Counted from the stretch's first letter, positions 33,850-46,879 are shown. The stretch: DNA of 64,000 bases from Isoetes taiwanensis (GCA_021234155.1 JAJEKV010000006.1:15080902-15144901); one strand, 5' to 3'. The notes: a model not told the origin generated them from the sequence alone. Translations and numbers: made by a program.

Positions 33850-35400
33850 ATTCTCTGAGCTTTGATTCTCTGATATAAGCATCTTAAGATTTATTTAGTT
33901 TGGGAAGCCCAAGATCTTTATTTTGGCTTTGCAGCAGTTAGCGATCCAACTCCAATAGCCTTCTTGCCCTTTTGAAAGACTTGAATCCTTCGCTCTAAAT
34001 GCAGGTGCATCAATTGGCATTTTAACAGTAGTGAGCTCAGAAATGTATTTCTTCGAACACAGTTAATGGCTGCAAATGTTGCGTTATGTTGATATCAATA
34101 GATTTTATTGTGCTGTTTTTATTTGAAAAGTACATTCATGGATGTTCGTAGAAATATCTCAAGCTTTTCCTCATCCTTTTCCGATTGCTTGTGCAGGTAG
34201 TGTGTGTGGTCGTTTGCAGCCATGCTTGATCAAATGGAGGATATTCATAATTAAGGTAATTCTGGATTCTAGTTTTGTTGTACTTCATTTCTATTCAAGA
34301 GTGCCAAAAATGCTACAGACTTGATTTGTATTGGTACTTGCAGCGTCAAACATGCATAGCGCTTTTTGCTGTCAAGAAGAGAAAACTGTCTAAGTAATCT
34401 GAGTGCATCTGTCCTTAACAAATGAAAAGCATGGTAATTCTTTACTGTTTAAACATTCCATTTGACTCTCTATTTCGATGTGGTTTGAATTTGTAAGAGA
34501 TCATATAGCTTTTGCTTTTGAAAGTTGTTTCTTTATTATGTCAAAATTTCTTATTTATTCTTACTCAGGATGCTTGCTTTTCTATGAAGGTAGAGTTTCA
34601 ACAACTTCCGATGCATTCTCTTAAGTCATGACTTTTCCTCGGGATATTTCTGTAGTGGATTTATTAGGCTGTTACCATCTTTATGTTACCATCTTTAAGG
34701 TACATTGGGTGCTGGACCAAGGACACTTGCACTCCATACTTGTGGAGGCATTGCCATTTTTGTTACCATCTTTAAGATACACTATCATAGATTGGGTGTT
34801 AGATTAAGGACACTTGGCACTCCATACTTGTGGAAGCATTGTGGCTATTCTGGTACGTTTGCTTTATTGTATTCATGATGAACTGTATGATGGAGATATT
34901 TTATGTAGGCAACATTGTGCCCTTCGTAGATAGTAGTTTTATTATGAGGCTCATTTCATGGTCTAGGCCTAGGCATAAGAGAAGGCGGTCATGACAATGT
35001 ACTTGACGTTCTTCACAGTGTGCGTCATAGAAATTTTGAGGTAGATATTAACTAGCTGGAGAAATGCAATGTTTTGTTTCTTCCGCGACGTTGAATGCTG
35101 GTCACTATTCAGGAAGTATATACAAAGAGGTGTTTATGTAATTAGGAAATAGTTACAATATGACAGTTAAGGGTTCTGGTGTAAGTGTATCTCTTTACAA
35201 CCTCCATGTAAGTAAATTTTAAATGAGCCCATTGCTACACAACGCTCCAATGGAATATATTTCGAGTGAACTACATTGGGGATGGACATTCGAGCTTGAG
35301 GTGGCTTAAATGCTTGCAGGACTTATTCTTTTTATAAACTATTGTTTGTTTTGTTGAATATGAAACGTGCGCACGAGCATAGCATGGTGCATGTTGTAAG
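33850..35400. other. No gene seen; one local tandem duplication
   Basis: Intron-like AT-rich sequence. At about 34683-34850 a segment with GTTACCATCTTTAAG, GGACACTT and CTCCATACTTGTGGA occurs twice in tandem with differences. Confidence 0.45.
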
Positions 35401-35449
35401 ATTCTTTTGCAATCTTGGCATTATCAACTTTCCTGGCGAATCTTAGAAT

Positions 35450-36210
35450 AGTTTTTGGAAATCTAGAATTTTTTTTTAGAATCTTAAAGGTCTAGTGGAA
35501 TCTTCCACATTGGTGTAAACTGAAGCTTGCAAAGTGTTGATTAGAACTTACTTGGGAATTTGACCATTACAACCATTTGGTAAATGGGAATCTTGAAGGA
35601 TCTTTACAGAGACTTGAATGATCTAAGGGAATGTTCAGATGTCGTGAAAGAATCTAATGACAATTGTGGAAACTTTTATCTCAAACCATAATTTTACTGG
35701 CTAGTCTCAACATTAGAAGTTGATGTCTTAACTTTCGTGAAATCTTCGACTAATCTCTGGGAATCTGGTGGAATCTTCAGAGAATCTTATAAAATCCAGA
35801 GGATCTCGAGAGATTTTTTGCAAAACTAGGGGAAGGAATCTTCATAAAATATTTGAGAATGCGGGGAATCTTGATGATTGGAGAATTTAGAGGAATCTTT
35901 ATGGCTAAAGGACTCCACGAGAATCTACATAGAACCTTGGAGAATCTAGAGGAATCTTGGGATAATCTTTAAGAATCTAAGGAAATCTTATTATACTCTT
36001 GGGATAATCTTTGAGAAAAGGGAAATCTTATTATAATCTTGGGGAACCCTTATAGAACTAGGGGAATCTTAAGAAATTTCACGTGAATCCCTGTAGAATA
36101 TTGGAGTTTCTAGGGGAATCTTTGCATAATCCTAGGGAATCTATAGGAATCTTCATGGAATCTTAGGGAATCTATGGGGATTAGAGGAATTTTAAAGAAT
36201 TTAGTCCCAA
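35450..36210. repeat. Degenerate GGAATCTT/GAATCTA array
   Basis: Over about 750 bp the words GGAATCTT, GAATCTAG, GGGAATC and ATCTTGG recur at irregular 10-30 bp steps, far above chance, without a fixed unit length. It resembles an old, decayed short-unit satellite. One more patch is near 15060. Confidence 0.7.
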
Positions 36211-37621
36211 ACATTACATTTCCTAGATAGTCTCAACTTTAGAACTTCATATCTTAATTTTTTAATTTCAGACTAGATATTATACGAACTGCGCACAGTT
36301 TGATATAACACTTCATGCCGGGTCGACTTCATGCAGGCTTCTGGGATTTTCGGCCATTGCATCAACAATATCAGAGCGAAAGCTTTGATGGCTGTGCATC
36401 AAATTGTACTGGCATCAGATTTGCTGTTCTAGCTCCTGGGTTTTCTTCTTTTAATGTTTCATCCTCAGTCTTCTCCAGATAACAGGTAAAACATAATACT
36501 CAATTTTTTCTCGTCTCGTTAGGATATGATATTTGATCTTGCCTAATTCCTTTGAAGTATCTTGTGAATCAGTTATGCACCCTTGAATTGTACTGTTACT
36601 GAGTAAATAGATGATAACCAAAGCAGAAGAAAGCGGAATCAGAGATCCTTGCCTACACCTCTTGCAATATCCAACATCACATGTATGTAATCCTCTATGC
36701 TCCCTTTTTTTTTTTTTGGGGATCTCATCTTATCACTTAACTAGACTGCGGCATTTTTCCCATGGGGTTCTCTCACATCTGATGTCTTGCCACATCAGAA
36801 ACATATGGGTTGGTTTATCTTCAAATCCAGCCAAATTATTCTTGTGAATGTTCTGCACAATCTTGGTAAGACACAGAAAAAAAAAAACAAAGCATTTATT
36901 CTAATTTTATTCTGATTTTCATTTTCTGATCAAACTCACATTTTTGTATACGATTCTTGTTCGTTTTGGCTAGGTTGTTTTTGGTAAAAAATTGCAATAT
37001 GGTAGTCGCTTTGATGAGAAACTCTGGACCCGTCAAAAAAATCAGAACCAGATATATTTGACATCCTTGAGGTTGCCCCTCTTTATTAAATGTCTTGTGT
37101 TATTGTCAATGCCATGCTAAGCTTAAGAGACTTTTTAAGTGCAGAAGCTCGAGTTATTGGTGTATTAGGTGGCCCTGCTATTTGTGTTTTGGGGATTCTT
37201 GTGCCATCCACTTGCCTTTTTTCATTTTTTTTTCTGAACAGATTTCAGCTCAGTCTTAGGCATTTTCTTGTGCATAACACTCTGCCTGTTGGGGAATCAG
37301 GTCGTCTTCAGAGATAGACTATCATGTTTGGCCCTGCTAAGATCCTTACCTGGAGACGAAGTTGCAATTCGTTTGGTTGAATTGAATCTTTCTAAAAATC
37401 TTCATCATGTTATAATCCACATCCATTGTTGCTGAATCATTTGTTAGAGATTACAATCCCAAAGATATGTAAGTCACAATTACATTGATGCTGATGTGAA
37501 TGCTTTGACTTAGGCATTTTTCCTGATTCGTTACTGTGCAGACAGATTTACCTTTGCTCATCATCCTAAGGAAAATGGCACAGAATGGCACGAGAAATAA
37601 CGCGTAAAGGCAAAAGTATCT
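36211..37621. other. Unrecognised; short open pieces
   Basis: A plus-strand piece at about 36340-36480 is open between an acceptor-like CAG and a stop and reads FWDFRPLHQQYQSESFDGC. Another near 37310-37400 reads LALLRSLPGDEVAIRLVEL. Neither matches a family I recognise. They could be exons of a decayed gene lying upstream of the TOR1-like exon. Confidence 0.25.
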
Positions 37622-38053
37622 ATGGATTTGAAGCTTACAATCCTGGCAGGTCTTGGCAAGCTTGCTGACCGAGACACTCAGCAGATGGCTGTAGAGGATC
37701 TCCAATGGATAGCAGAGACCCTTCCTCCAGAGAGCATTCCTATATTTCTCACATGTTTGTATGATGTAAATTCTGATCAAAAGAGTATGGTCCGTCGAGA
37801 GAGTGTAAGATTTTTCAGTATTTTAGCTGCACTATATGGGGATCTTCTCAGTCCTCACCTTCAGAAAATAGTTACTGCTATAATGCGGCATCTGAAAGAC
37901 CCAGATTCGCACACACGAGCAATGGGTGTGCTTGTTGCAAATGTGCCAGTTCCAACAACTGTGGCAAATGGCACTGTAGGAAATGCAGGGCAAGCAGTTT
38001 TTGCAGGACCTCTAGGAATTTTTACTAAACCATTGTCTGGCACGTATTCTTGA
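37622..38053 (+). pseudogene. TORTIFOLIA1/SPIRAL2-like fragment (first HEAT repeats)
   Basis: The frame starts MDLKLTILAGLGKLADRDTQ and continues through WIAETLPPESIPIFLTCLYD, VRRESVRFFSILAALYGDLL, LQKIVTAIMRHLKDPDS and GIFTKPLSG. This is the start of the N-terminal HEAT-repeat region of plant microtubule-plus-end proteins TOR1/SPR2, which steady cortical microtubules and prevent organ twisting. The usual Met-rich leader before DLK is missing and the family SxVRDACVxxxGVLA stretch is shortened to a few residues. The frame stops soon after KPL, where the family's first exon ends, and the next HEAT exons are not found. It is a 143-residue truncated copy, probably not functional. Confidence 0.8.
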
Positions 38054-38900
38054 TAGCAATTAATTCTTGTACAACTAATACTTGCATTGTACAATGGAGT
38101 TTAGCATTGTACATTGCTAAACATTTTTTAGGTCTTCAATAAATGTATATATTGGTATATATTAGTTTAACAGTGTGTTGTGGAGCTTTAGCTGATGTAC
38201 CAACAGTTTCTTATGGGAGAAATGTTCATAGGATAGGATATTATAGATAAGAAGAATGTGATTTAAGGCATTATTGAAGTATCTGACTTTGGAGATAATG
38301 GTAATGGTAACTGAGGCTCAAATCCTTAGAGCTCTTTTCAATTTGTTTTTGTTATTTTTTTGGTTTTGCAAGCTAGTGGAATACTCCTTTTGATTATGTT
38401 TTTTGAACCAGTAGGGGTATTGACTATGCTTTGAAGAATCAAACATTAGTGATATTTGGCCTTAACCGCTTAAAAGAACATACCAACTAGGAAGGGTTTG
38501 GGCAAAGAAAACACTACACTCAAGCAAATAAAATTACATGGTGTTACACAAATTAGCTTATAATGTTTTAGAAGATTAAACACTAGTGTTTTATATTGAA
38601 ACCATTATGGTTTCAGAGATTAACTTAAAATGTTTTGGAAGACGAAACACTAGTAATTTATACTAAAACCATTATGGTTTTGATCTACTAAACGTGCAAG
38701 GCTTCAAGCCGTCAAACAATCATGCCTTGTGACATCTAAACGCATTGAGGACCATATAAATTTCGATTATCCATGCTAGTTTAGCACTCTAAGAACCACG
38801 TTAACATAACATTATACTAAACCACGTCTTATTACCATCATGTTATGCCATATTCACAAACCATACACATAAAGCTTCATATTTAACTATTACTATTAAC
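38054..38900. repeat. No gene; 66-bp tandem duplication
   Basis: At about 38560-38690 a unit with ATGTTTT(A/G)GAAGA, AAACACTAGT and ACCATTATGGTTT occurs twice. Otherwise I see nothing. Confidence 0.5.
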
Positions 38901-38927
38901 CATGTTAGAAAACCACCTTATCAAACA

Positions 38928-40560
38928 TTATATAAAAACCATACAAGGAAACCACACAAGGTTTTTAATGATATCAACCCACAAAGACGCATTGCTTTTT
39001 TTAAATAGTTTTCCATATATAACTAGGGTAAAAACCCATATAGGTTTTCTTTTTGGGTGCCTTGCGTCAATAAAAAACCGGGACTGCACTATGTCTTCAA
39101 AGGCACGGCGGCCTTTCGCGAGGACATACTGGCATTCAATGAGTCGGCAAGTCTGAAGGCCAAAGCCATCAGCACTGGCGTCAGGATTACAGTAGTAGAT
39201 AGGGCGCTTGCGAGCAATAGAACACTGAAGGAGGCACTCCAGGGCTGCACAGAATCCCTCTTGACGATGAACTGACGGATTAGGAGACGTAGCAGCACGC
39301 TCCAAAAATTGAGTGAGGCCCTAGACTACCTGAATGGGGTTCTGCCCACCACGTTCATTCAGGACGTATATCCAATTCCGAGTTTTCTCCATAATTTCTC
39401 CTTCCTGCCATAAGAGCGGCTCACAAAGCGTGGATCCCACCGAAGATCTATAGAACTGTGAGCCGGGGTCCAATCAGTGTGACCAGCTAGAGCCTTGGTC
39501 CAAAAGGAAGAACGCCAATCTGACGTGAGAAATTGACGGCGTGGAGGTGCTCCCAATGATGCATACAGAGTGTTGTGCTGTGGAGGAGGCTGCATTATTG
39601 GCTACTGGGCTTGATCACGGAATTTCTGAAGGAAGTCAGCATCCAAAGTTTGATACCAATGTTCCCAATCACAACACAAAAGAAGGCGGTTGACGGGAGG
39701 AGGAACCCATTTAGTGGGAACGGTCTTACTTTCAAGATATGCACGGAGGTGTTGAAACCACCAATATTTGGGCAAACTGCCCCATTTCTTCATGCAAGTT
39801 TTTTCGGACCTGCTGCAATGTTTTTGCAATCCAGAGGGGCAAGTAATGAGCAAGCTCAGACATGTACTCCACCTTGAAGGCATTAACCCCTGATTGATAA
39901 GGAAGATATTTGTTCTCAGGCTGTAATACCCATTGGGCATCAAGATTACCTTGAAAAGCACGATGGGGACCGTCATTGAACTTTTCATGTGTGTCAGCCA
40001 AATAAAAATCATGCATTACATAAGCCATTGGTTGGACCAGACGAAAAATAAAGAATTTAGCACCTTCACAAGGAATAAGCTAATATGTCAGAAGAGCATA
40101 AAGAAGACCTTTGTCTTCGATGGAGAGATTAGGCCAGATGTTGAGAAGATCATTACTGGTGAGAGATCCATGAAGTTTGCCATTAGCAGAGAACCACTTG
40201 ATCATAAAAAGATGTCGTCGAGAGAGCACATAATCCAGATATCTTGTGGGTGTGGGAAAATCATCTGGACCGTGGACTGCCAACGAAATGTAAGTCTCAT
40301 GCTGATTTTGAGCTTCTTCAGTGGATTGAACGGCCTACTGCAACTGATGTTCCATATCATAGATCTTGTTGTCCTTCTCAGTGAGAAGACGAAGTTGGTC
40401 CCGAATCTTCTTTTAAAGTGAGTGGCGCATGAAGATGACGGGTCGTGAGTGGAGAGCTACAACTGAAGAGTGGCAATTTTTGTGTCATCAATCAGCTTCT
40501 GTTTCTGAGCCTCTATAAGCTGAGTTTGCAAGGCCGTGTCCTGAGTCTGAACTACGGCAA
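38928..40560 (-). pseudogene. Gag-like fossil, unplaced retroelement
   Basis: On the minus strand a Gln/Lys-rich coiled-coil start (about 40430-40560) is followed by a globular part with NIWPNLSIEDKGLLYALLTY (about 40080-40160) and HEKFNDGPHRAFQGNLDAQW (39732-40028). The layout, coiled coil then an aromatic-rich helical domain, fits a retroelement gag, but I do not recognise a specific family or a zinc knuckle. It is a fossil with many breaks. Frames on the plus strand at 39057-39275 and 39575-39877 are probably shadows. Confidence 0.4.
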
Positions 40561-42430
40561 GCTCACCCCTTGAGCAGAAATGCCAATCTCACCTTGCGTG
40601 ATGGCATGTTATTGACGTGTGTATTCTGTTTGCAATCTTGTATAAAGGGCACTTGAACCAAATTTCAGGCTAGTTGGAGGCTACAAGAAAAAGCAAGACA
40701 AGGCCAAAATCGATGGATCCAACAATCTCCTTGATGCGGCAAAAATGCATGAATAAATAACACAGATGGCTATGAAGAAGAAAATGGCATAACAGTATGC
40801 TTTAAGCAAGGACTTGCAAGCTCCAAAATTGGGCATATAGGTATCGATGACAAATCTTATGGCCTGGAGCGCACTACTCAGGTTTGATCTGATAATTTAT
40901 GCTTCTATTGATGATTGCAAGCTTAAATTTAATGTGTAAGAATGCTCTCAAGTTGAAGGGTGCTTGTCTAACTTCCTAGCTTAGTTAGCTTCTATAATTT
41001 CATCTTAATGTAGCCCTTGGGAGATAGTATTGGCCAAAATTAGGCTGCACGTCTAAATAATAGACTTATTTTGCAGATCTTGTTGACAGATTGGTATTGA
41101 AATGATCTAGCTTGCAATTATAACATGCTTAAAAATAGCTTACGATCTATGGTGGTAGGATTTTATTTGCCTTGTTGCACTTAAGACAAGTCCAGATCTG
41201 GAATGAGCTTTAGAAATAAACTGAGCCAATCGGTCTAAACATGCATAGGCATGCATCTAGTCTGCTCCGCTTCTTTGCTATTACATGTAGTGGATATAAT
41301 AGGTCTTTTCTATTTTGAATCTTAAAAGCATAAATATCTATGGTGTATATGGATGGTGCACAAATGATACTGCATTTGACAGGGATTTGTGCTAACGGGA
41401 GTTATCCTACAATTATGACTTCTAGATATACTTAATAGGGTCTCATGATAAACTTGTGAATTATTTATTGCTCTAGAAATGAATAAGCATGTGAGATATT
41501 ATAGCATTATTATACAGAAGCTGACCTGTAATTCGAGTTTAATAGGTGAAGTATAATGGATAGAAAGATTGATCATGCATTGATATACATGTTTAGCAAT
41601 ATTATACAGAAGCTGACTTGTAAATAGGTGAAGTGTGTTGAATAGAAAGATTGATCATGCACTGACATACTTGCTTAACTCAGTTTGCTTCTTAATTGGG
41701 GTTATGGATGGTAAGCCTGAACCTACATATCCATGCGTATACTGATTTGCCACTCTTGTCTTTAACATGTCAGGATGTATGCATTTAAAACAGCATGCAC
41801 GGAGTAGCCAGTGATAAGGAAATGGCATTAGACATTTGTTCCTTTCTCTATAAGCTGATTTCTATAGTTTCCTTGAAAAATTATTGTGGCAGAAATGTGC
41901 CACTAACCAAAGGATATAGAGCTGAACTATTTTAATATACCTTAGCTTAGGCTTTTACCCATGCATTTGGCTAACCGTCCTTTAGTTCTACTGCAGGTAA
42001 CAGGATCTTTTACTCCCTGCTACGTTTTCTTTAAAGAAATGGATGATTGACGAAGAATGTGGTCTAATTCTGGGTAATTGGACTTAAATGCTACATGAAG
42101 TACAAGTATCTTTACGATGAAGACTGCGGGTTCTTATAAACTCTCTCATTTCTATTATTTGAAAATGTTTAAATCTATTTTGGTTCAGACCTATTTTTTG
42201 AGGTTTGATCATATGAAAATGTTTTTCTAAAAGCGTGTCATGACAGTATTATGTTAAAATACTTCTTTATAATGGAAAAGATTATTGACTTGTGTTTCAT
42301 ATATAACCAGATCTTGGCTTTGTACTAAATGTCACCAATTTAGTACTTAGGTTGCATATTGAATCCGTTTTGTTTCCTTGCAAAGGTTCATAATGGATTA
42401 AAGTCTGTCGTTGATAGGTTTAAAGGTCTT
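40561..42430. other. No gene seen; local duplication
   Basis: AT-rich. At about 41500-41665 a unit with TTATACAGAAGCTGAC, GGTGAAGT and AGAAAGATTGATCATGCA is present twice. A poly-T run lies at 42428-42444. Confidence 0.45.
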
Positions 42431-43082
42431 TTTTTTTTTTTTTTGGTACTCAATCATGCGTCTCTGTTTCTGGAACTGTATCTGTTTCGGCTTTGTAAAA
42501 CGGTTTGAGGAAAAAACCATTAACTAGAGTAGGTAATGGGGTGCCATCCAACTCGGCAAGTTGAAACATACTGGGCTGCACCACTTGAAGAATTTGATAA
42601 GGGCCAAGCCACCGAAATTTTAGTTTCTCTGGAAAATTTTTATACCTGGAATCATAAAGAAGAACTAAATCTGCTTCCTTGAATGTTTTGGTTTTGATGT
42701 GTTTGTCATGCCAGGACTTTCATAACTGTTGGCCAGCAAGAACTCGAAGATAAGCATTTCTCTGAAGCTCATCTAATTGCTGTAATTGATAAACATGCTC
42801 TTGGAGAGCAGCAGGGGGATCATGCACAGTGACAAGTTGAAAACGAAGAGAGGGAAGAACGAACTCAAAAGGCATTAAAGCTTCTTGATCATAAATCAGT
42901 TTAAATGGGGTTTATCTTGTGGCAATCTTGTAACTAGTGTTGTAAGCCCACAAAACAGTAGGTAATTTTTCTTGCCAATCAGTTCTGGAAGGTCATTTCC
43001 TTGTGGAAGGTATCTTGTTTGTACTTTCTGCAAGGCCATTTCCTTGTGGATAATAAGGCGTACTCTTTCGATGATGAATATG

Positions 43083-44754
43083 TAGCATAATAACAGGGGG
43101 CTACTTTTAGATTTTTATACGTTTTTTCACATGGTTTTTCTATGATTTCATTGTTGTATTCGTTGAGGTGTACTAAATAGTATTTCTAGAGTGCACCCTT
43201 TATGGGCCGTTGATTTTCGTTGGTTGGAACAATCCGAGGGTTGTCGTCTTTCTCTGCATGTCTTTGTGCATGAACAATGCGCATGTGTATGCATGTGCAT
43301 GTGCACGTGCACGTGCATGTGTATGCATGTGCATGTGTACTGTGCATGTGCAAGTGCAAGTTCATGTGTGTGTGTGCATGTGTGCATGTGTGCATGCGCA
43401 TGTGTACTTGCCCTCTTGGATTCTTGTTGCCGGAGTGGATTTTTGCTACCACGATGTGGATTTTTTGCTCACACTTACAAAGGTATTTGTTTTTTAATGT
43501 TTCTTCATTAGCATAACGGTTTTTACAAGGTATTGTTTTCCTGGTTCTACAATGTAGTGCTGCAAAACTTCGCCTTTGTCTCCTTCCCTTTAGCTATTCT
43601 AAGATTTCTTTGCAGATTCAAAAAAGTTTTAGAGTTTAGGCCCTCTGTTTTGCTTTCAACTCTTGGATATTCTGGCTTTGTCGGATTGTTCATAGCAACC
43701 CGGCATTTAGCTTCAATCAACAAACGGATTCTTGTGCACACAACATGCGGATTATTCCACCCTTTTCTGAATCATGCACATTAGTCAAACAAAGGCCACA
43801 AGAATGCATTTATATTATAGGTTTGGAACTTTAATCGAACCGGAAAAGTGAATCATGCATTATCTTTAAGCTAGAGATGGACCATCCAAAATCACATGGA
43901 TTGTTAAACAATAGTTTCATTGTGAAAGAGGAATAGGCTGTAGCTGAAGTAACAATATGTGGAACATATAACGAGCAAGCTTGCTTCAAAACCTCTACCC
44001 TTGATCTTGCTTCACCGAATCGATTCTGGGGAGACCTACTCCACATCACCAAAGTGGCTAATTCTCTTCACTTGTTAAACCAAAGCCGGGCAACCCGTGA
44101 AAGTATTACTGGTTCTTTATGAACCTCACCAATTGTTACTGCAGATAACGTCATGCAATGGTTTGTGAATAAAACATTATTGTAGAGCATATCAATGTCA
44201 AAAGCTTTTATTTGATTCAATTTTATTTCGCAGGAACATAAATGGTAAATAAATTTGCTGCATTTGGTCAATTTTGGGTTGTTCATCCTCACTATAAAAT
44301 CTGAGAGTTTGTTTGTGGTGTAATTAGATTACAAGTGTTTCTCGTGGTATTACATGCATAAGTGTTAAAGTTGGTACGTGAAGTTATGCCATCCTTAATG
44401 CCCAAAGGCCTTTATTAGGGCCCGAAGGGCCCAAAATTTTTTTAGTAATATATAGCATAATAACAACCAACACATCACTACAATCAACATTAATTAACAC
44501 AAACCATTACATCCAATACATTTAAATTAACATCCCCCTAAAACCCCCTTTGGTTTGGGTGCATATTCACACGGGGGTTACGTAGGGCAGCGAGAGCTGT
44601 CGGATAGGCATATTTGCCCTATATTCCTTGATCTGGACCGTACATAGCGATCCTCGTTTGTGGGGTATGCATGTACAAGTTTTTATATACTGTATATTGA
44701 GTTTTGCAAAATACTATAAGGTTTAAGGGAATGTACTTAATGGTGTTAATTTTG
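43083..44754. mobile_element. Insertion of unknown class in the Ty3-type fossil
   Basis: The insert is bordered by an 8-bp direct repeat, TGAATATG, at 43075-43082 and 44755-44762. An 8-bp duplication is typical of hAT-type insertion, but I see no matching terminal inverted repeats. Inside are the CATGTG-rich tract, unremarkable frames (43533-43784 plus; 43831-44292 minus), and a GGCCCGAAGGGCCC palindrome at about 44418. No transposase is recognised. Confidence 0.55.
43265..43405. repeat. Alternating purine-pyrimidine tract (GCATGTG)
   Basis: About 140 bp of GCATGTG/GCACGTG words, nearly all alternating purine and pyrimidine. Such tracts can adopt Z-DNA. Cys/His/Met-rich frames across it are artefacts. 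Confidence 0.85.
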
Positions 44755-45470
44755 TGAATATGCAAATAGTCCGTCAATTCTTTAATTGTTTGATTAACAA
44801 AATGAACACCTCGGTCACTGATAAGTTCTGTGGGGCAGCCGAAGCGTGTGATGATATGCGTGTAAAGTACCTTGGCTGTGCTAACAGCAGTGTTGTCAGG
44901 AAGTGCACAGGCTTCCGCCCACTTAGTGGCATAATAAGTGAGAACCAGGATATAGCGAGCATGGGAGTGTCGCGCAGGTGAATCCATGGACCCAATAAAA
45001 TCTATTCCCTATTTGCTGAAGGGTAACGGCATGGCAACTGGAGTTAAGGGTAGAGCGTCACGGGCCGTGGGTCGTCCCACATGCTGATAGACATCACAGT
45101 TGCGCGCATGAGCGTGGGCGTCCTTGAAGAGCGTGGGCCAGAAATAGCCAGCTAGAAGAAGTTTTTTTGCTGTGGTATCACCGCTAAAATGTCCTCCGCC
45201 AAGGCCCTCGTGGGCTTGGCAAACAATCTTCGGGACTTCATGAGGAAGAACACACCGATATAAAACTATATCTTTGCCATGCTTATAAAGGTGTCCCGCG
45301 ACCATGGTATAGTCAAGGAGGAAGTGCTGACGGCATGCCCGAAGCTTCTTAGGAGATGTCGCGAGCAGCTTCTCTGTGCTGATGGCGATCCAATCAAGCC
45401 GCGGTTTGGCTAAGAAGTTCCTCAGAAGTAAAGGTACGAGTAAACATCTTCGAGAGAGGAAAAAAGACTA

Positions 45471-46030
45471 AGACCCAGCAGCGGCGATAGTGTTCAGAGT
45501 CTGGGTTTGGGATCACCTGCAAGACAGCCCTCTGTGAGGTCTCTTGGATCAAGCAGGGAAATCTTAACTGAGTATCATGGGGAATTTTGCAAGAGATCAA
45601 AAAAAGAAGGAAACAACAAAAACTGAAGAGACAATATGCCAAAATATGAGTTTCTTGAATATCAATCAAAATACATGAACTCTCGTCAAGCGAGAGGAAT
45701 GAAACGAGACAAAGCTAAATCTCAGCTAAAAACTCAAGATCTATCTCTACTGATATATATTGTACAATGGCCTTGGGTCCAAAATAAGTGTATGGCAGAT
45801 CTTGGTCACCAACTCCTGGATCATATGCATGATTTCAATGAACCCGACAGTGCCTTCATTAGTGCCTGGAATCTACTAAGTTATGGCCGCACTCCTCGAA
45901 GGCTGTCATTTATTCTTTGACTAGGGCGTGGGTTTCAACGAGGGCGTGGGTCTGCTACCTGACGCTTGACCTGGTCCCTTGTTTCTACACTGCTGCGTGG
46001 AACTTAAGAATAGTTCTGTGTCTGGTGGTA
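45471..46030. other. No gene supported
   Basis: A plus-strand frame (45636-45920) and a minus frame (45394-45669) are open but match nothing. The latter is probably the damaged region upstream of the integrase. Confidence 0.3.
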
Positions 46031-46425
46031 CAGGACTAACATTGTAGCCGCAAACAAATTATGCGACCGTGTTTTGCAGTAAATGCAGATGCAACATATT
46101 TGTCGCATCTGCTTAGTGTGCATAAACATAGCCGCAATTCGATATGGATGATGGACAATGATATTTTTTGATGAATATGAAGAAATGGTTATATTTCTAA
46201 TGGATGCGGCCGCTAGGCACACATTGCGGCCACAAAAGGACACTATGGGTTGCACATAAAGTACAACCCACATCCGCAAATATACAATATGCAGCCGCAT
46301 GGACATCCCGCAGCCACATGTTGCCAAGTTGCGGCCACAACATCTTGCATCCGCATGTTTAATTGGTTCTTGCATTTCGTTTTATACGATTTTGCACCAT
46401 GTGGACCACGTTGCCGCGTCGGACT
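46031..46425. repeat. Cluster of TGCGGCCGCA-type repeats (element end)
   Basis: Words such as TGCGGCCAC, GCAGCCGCATG, GCAGCCACATG, GCATCCGCATG and GCGGCCGC recur at least eight times within 400 bp in both orientations. Dense short repeats like these are typical of the subterminal region of CACTA- or hAT-type DNA transposons. It lies 0.1 kb from the LINE 2 insertion site and may belong with the decayed protein at 51.99-53.2 kb on the other side. Confidence 0.5.
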
Positions 46426-46532
46426 TCTTTTCTGGTCACAGTATGAAACTGCAAAAAATATATTTTATGCTGCCAAAATATAGTTTTTTTTTTCTTTGGA
46501 AAAATACATACAAAAGTTTTGGAAAAAACCCT

Positions 46533-46551
46533 ATCCCTGCAAACTATACAT
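46533..46551. repeat. LINE 2 target-site duplication, 3' side
   Basis: ATCCCTGCAAACTATACAT, 19 bp, is repeated exactly at 51969-51987. It lies against the poly-T that ends the minus-strand LINE. Confidence 0.93.
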
Positions 46552-46879
46552 TTTTTTTTTTATTTATTGAAGGATGGTATTATATTTATAGTTTGAAAGA
46601 GAACAAAATTGACTACTTATATGGGGAGTGTCTACCTAGAAAACAAGCCACAAGAAAATTGAGGTTTTAAAAAGAGAAATCCGATTTCCTAAGGCACCAA
46701 AGAATAGTATAGGAGGTTGCCTTAAAGAAAAGGGAACTTAGCTTTAACTGTTTACAGATGAAAATAAAGGTAATAGAGCAAAAACATAAGCTCTGAAATA
46801 AAGGTAACAGAGTCTTTGAGTTGTCTCCTTCTTAAAGTCAACATCTTCGTCAAGTCTAAGGCAGGATTGAAACTTTTTG

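Larger units (their letters stand above)
42445..45470 (-). mobile_element. Ty3-type (Metaviridae-like) pol fossil, integrase region, with an insert
   Basis: Minus-strand remnant of a Ty3-type retroelement. 45009-45305 carries the integrase zinc-binding part (HEGLGGGHFSGDTTAKKLL). 44619-44987 carries the catalytic core start (LVLTYYATKWAEACAL, FGCPTELISDRGVHF). 42445-43082 carries the later core and C-terminal part (HRKSTPYYPQGNGLAEST, WLGPYQI-type). RT, protease and LTRs are not recognised nearby. The integrase region is split by a 1.67-kb insertion (43083-44754). It is a fossil with several further breaks and clearly older than the LINEs here. Confidence 0.85.

Noticed and set aside
38902-39275. 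Plus-strand frame reading AAFREDILAFNESASLKAKA as a host gene
   Set aside because: It is short, overlaps a minus-strand gag-like trail and matches no family I know; strand cannot be decided, so no separate gene is claimed.
43148-43516. Cys/His/Met-rich frames over the GCATGTG tract
   Set aside because: Repeat-derived; several overlapping frames are open on both strands for the same reason.
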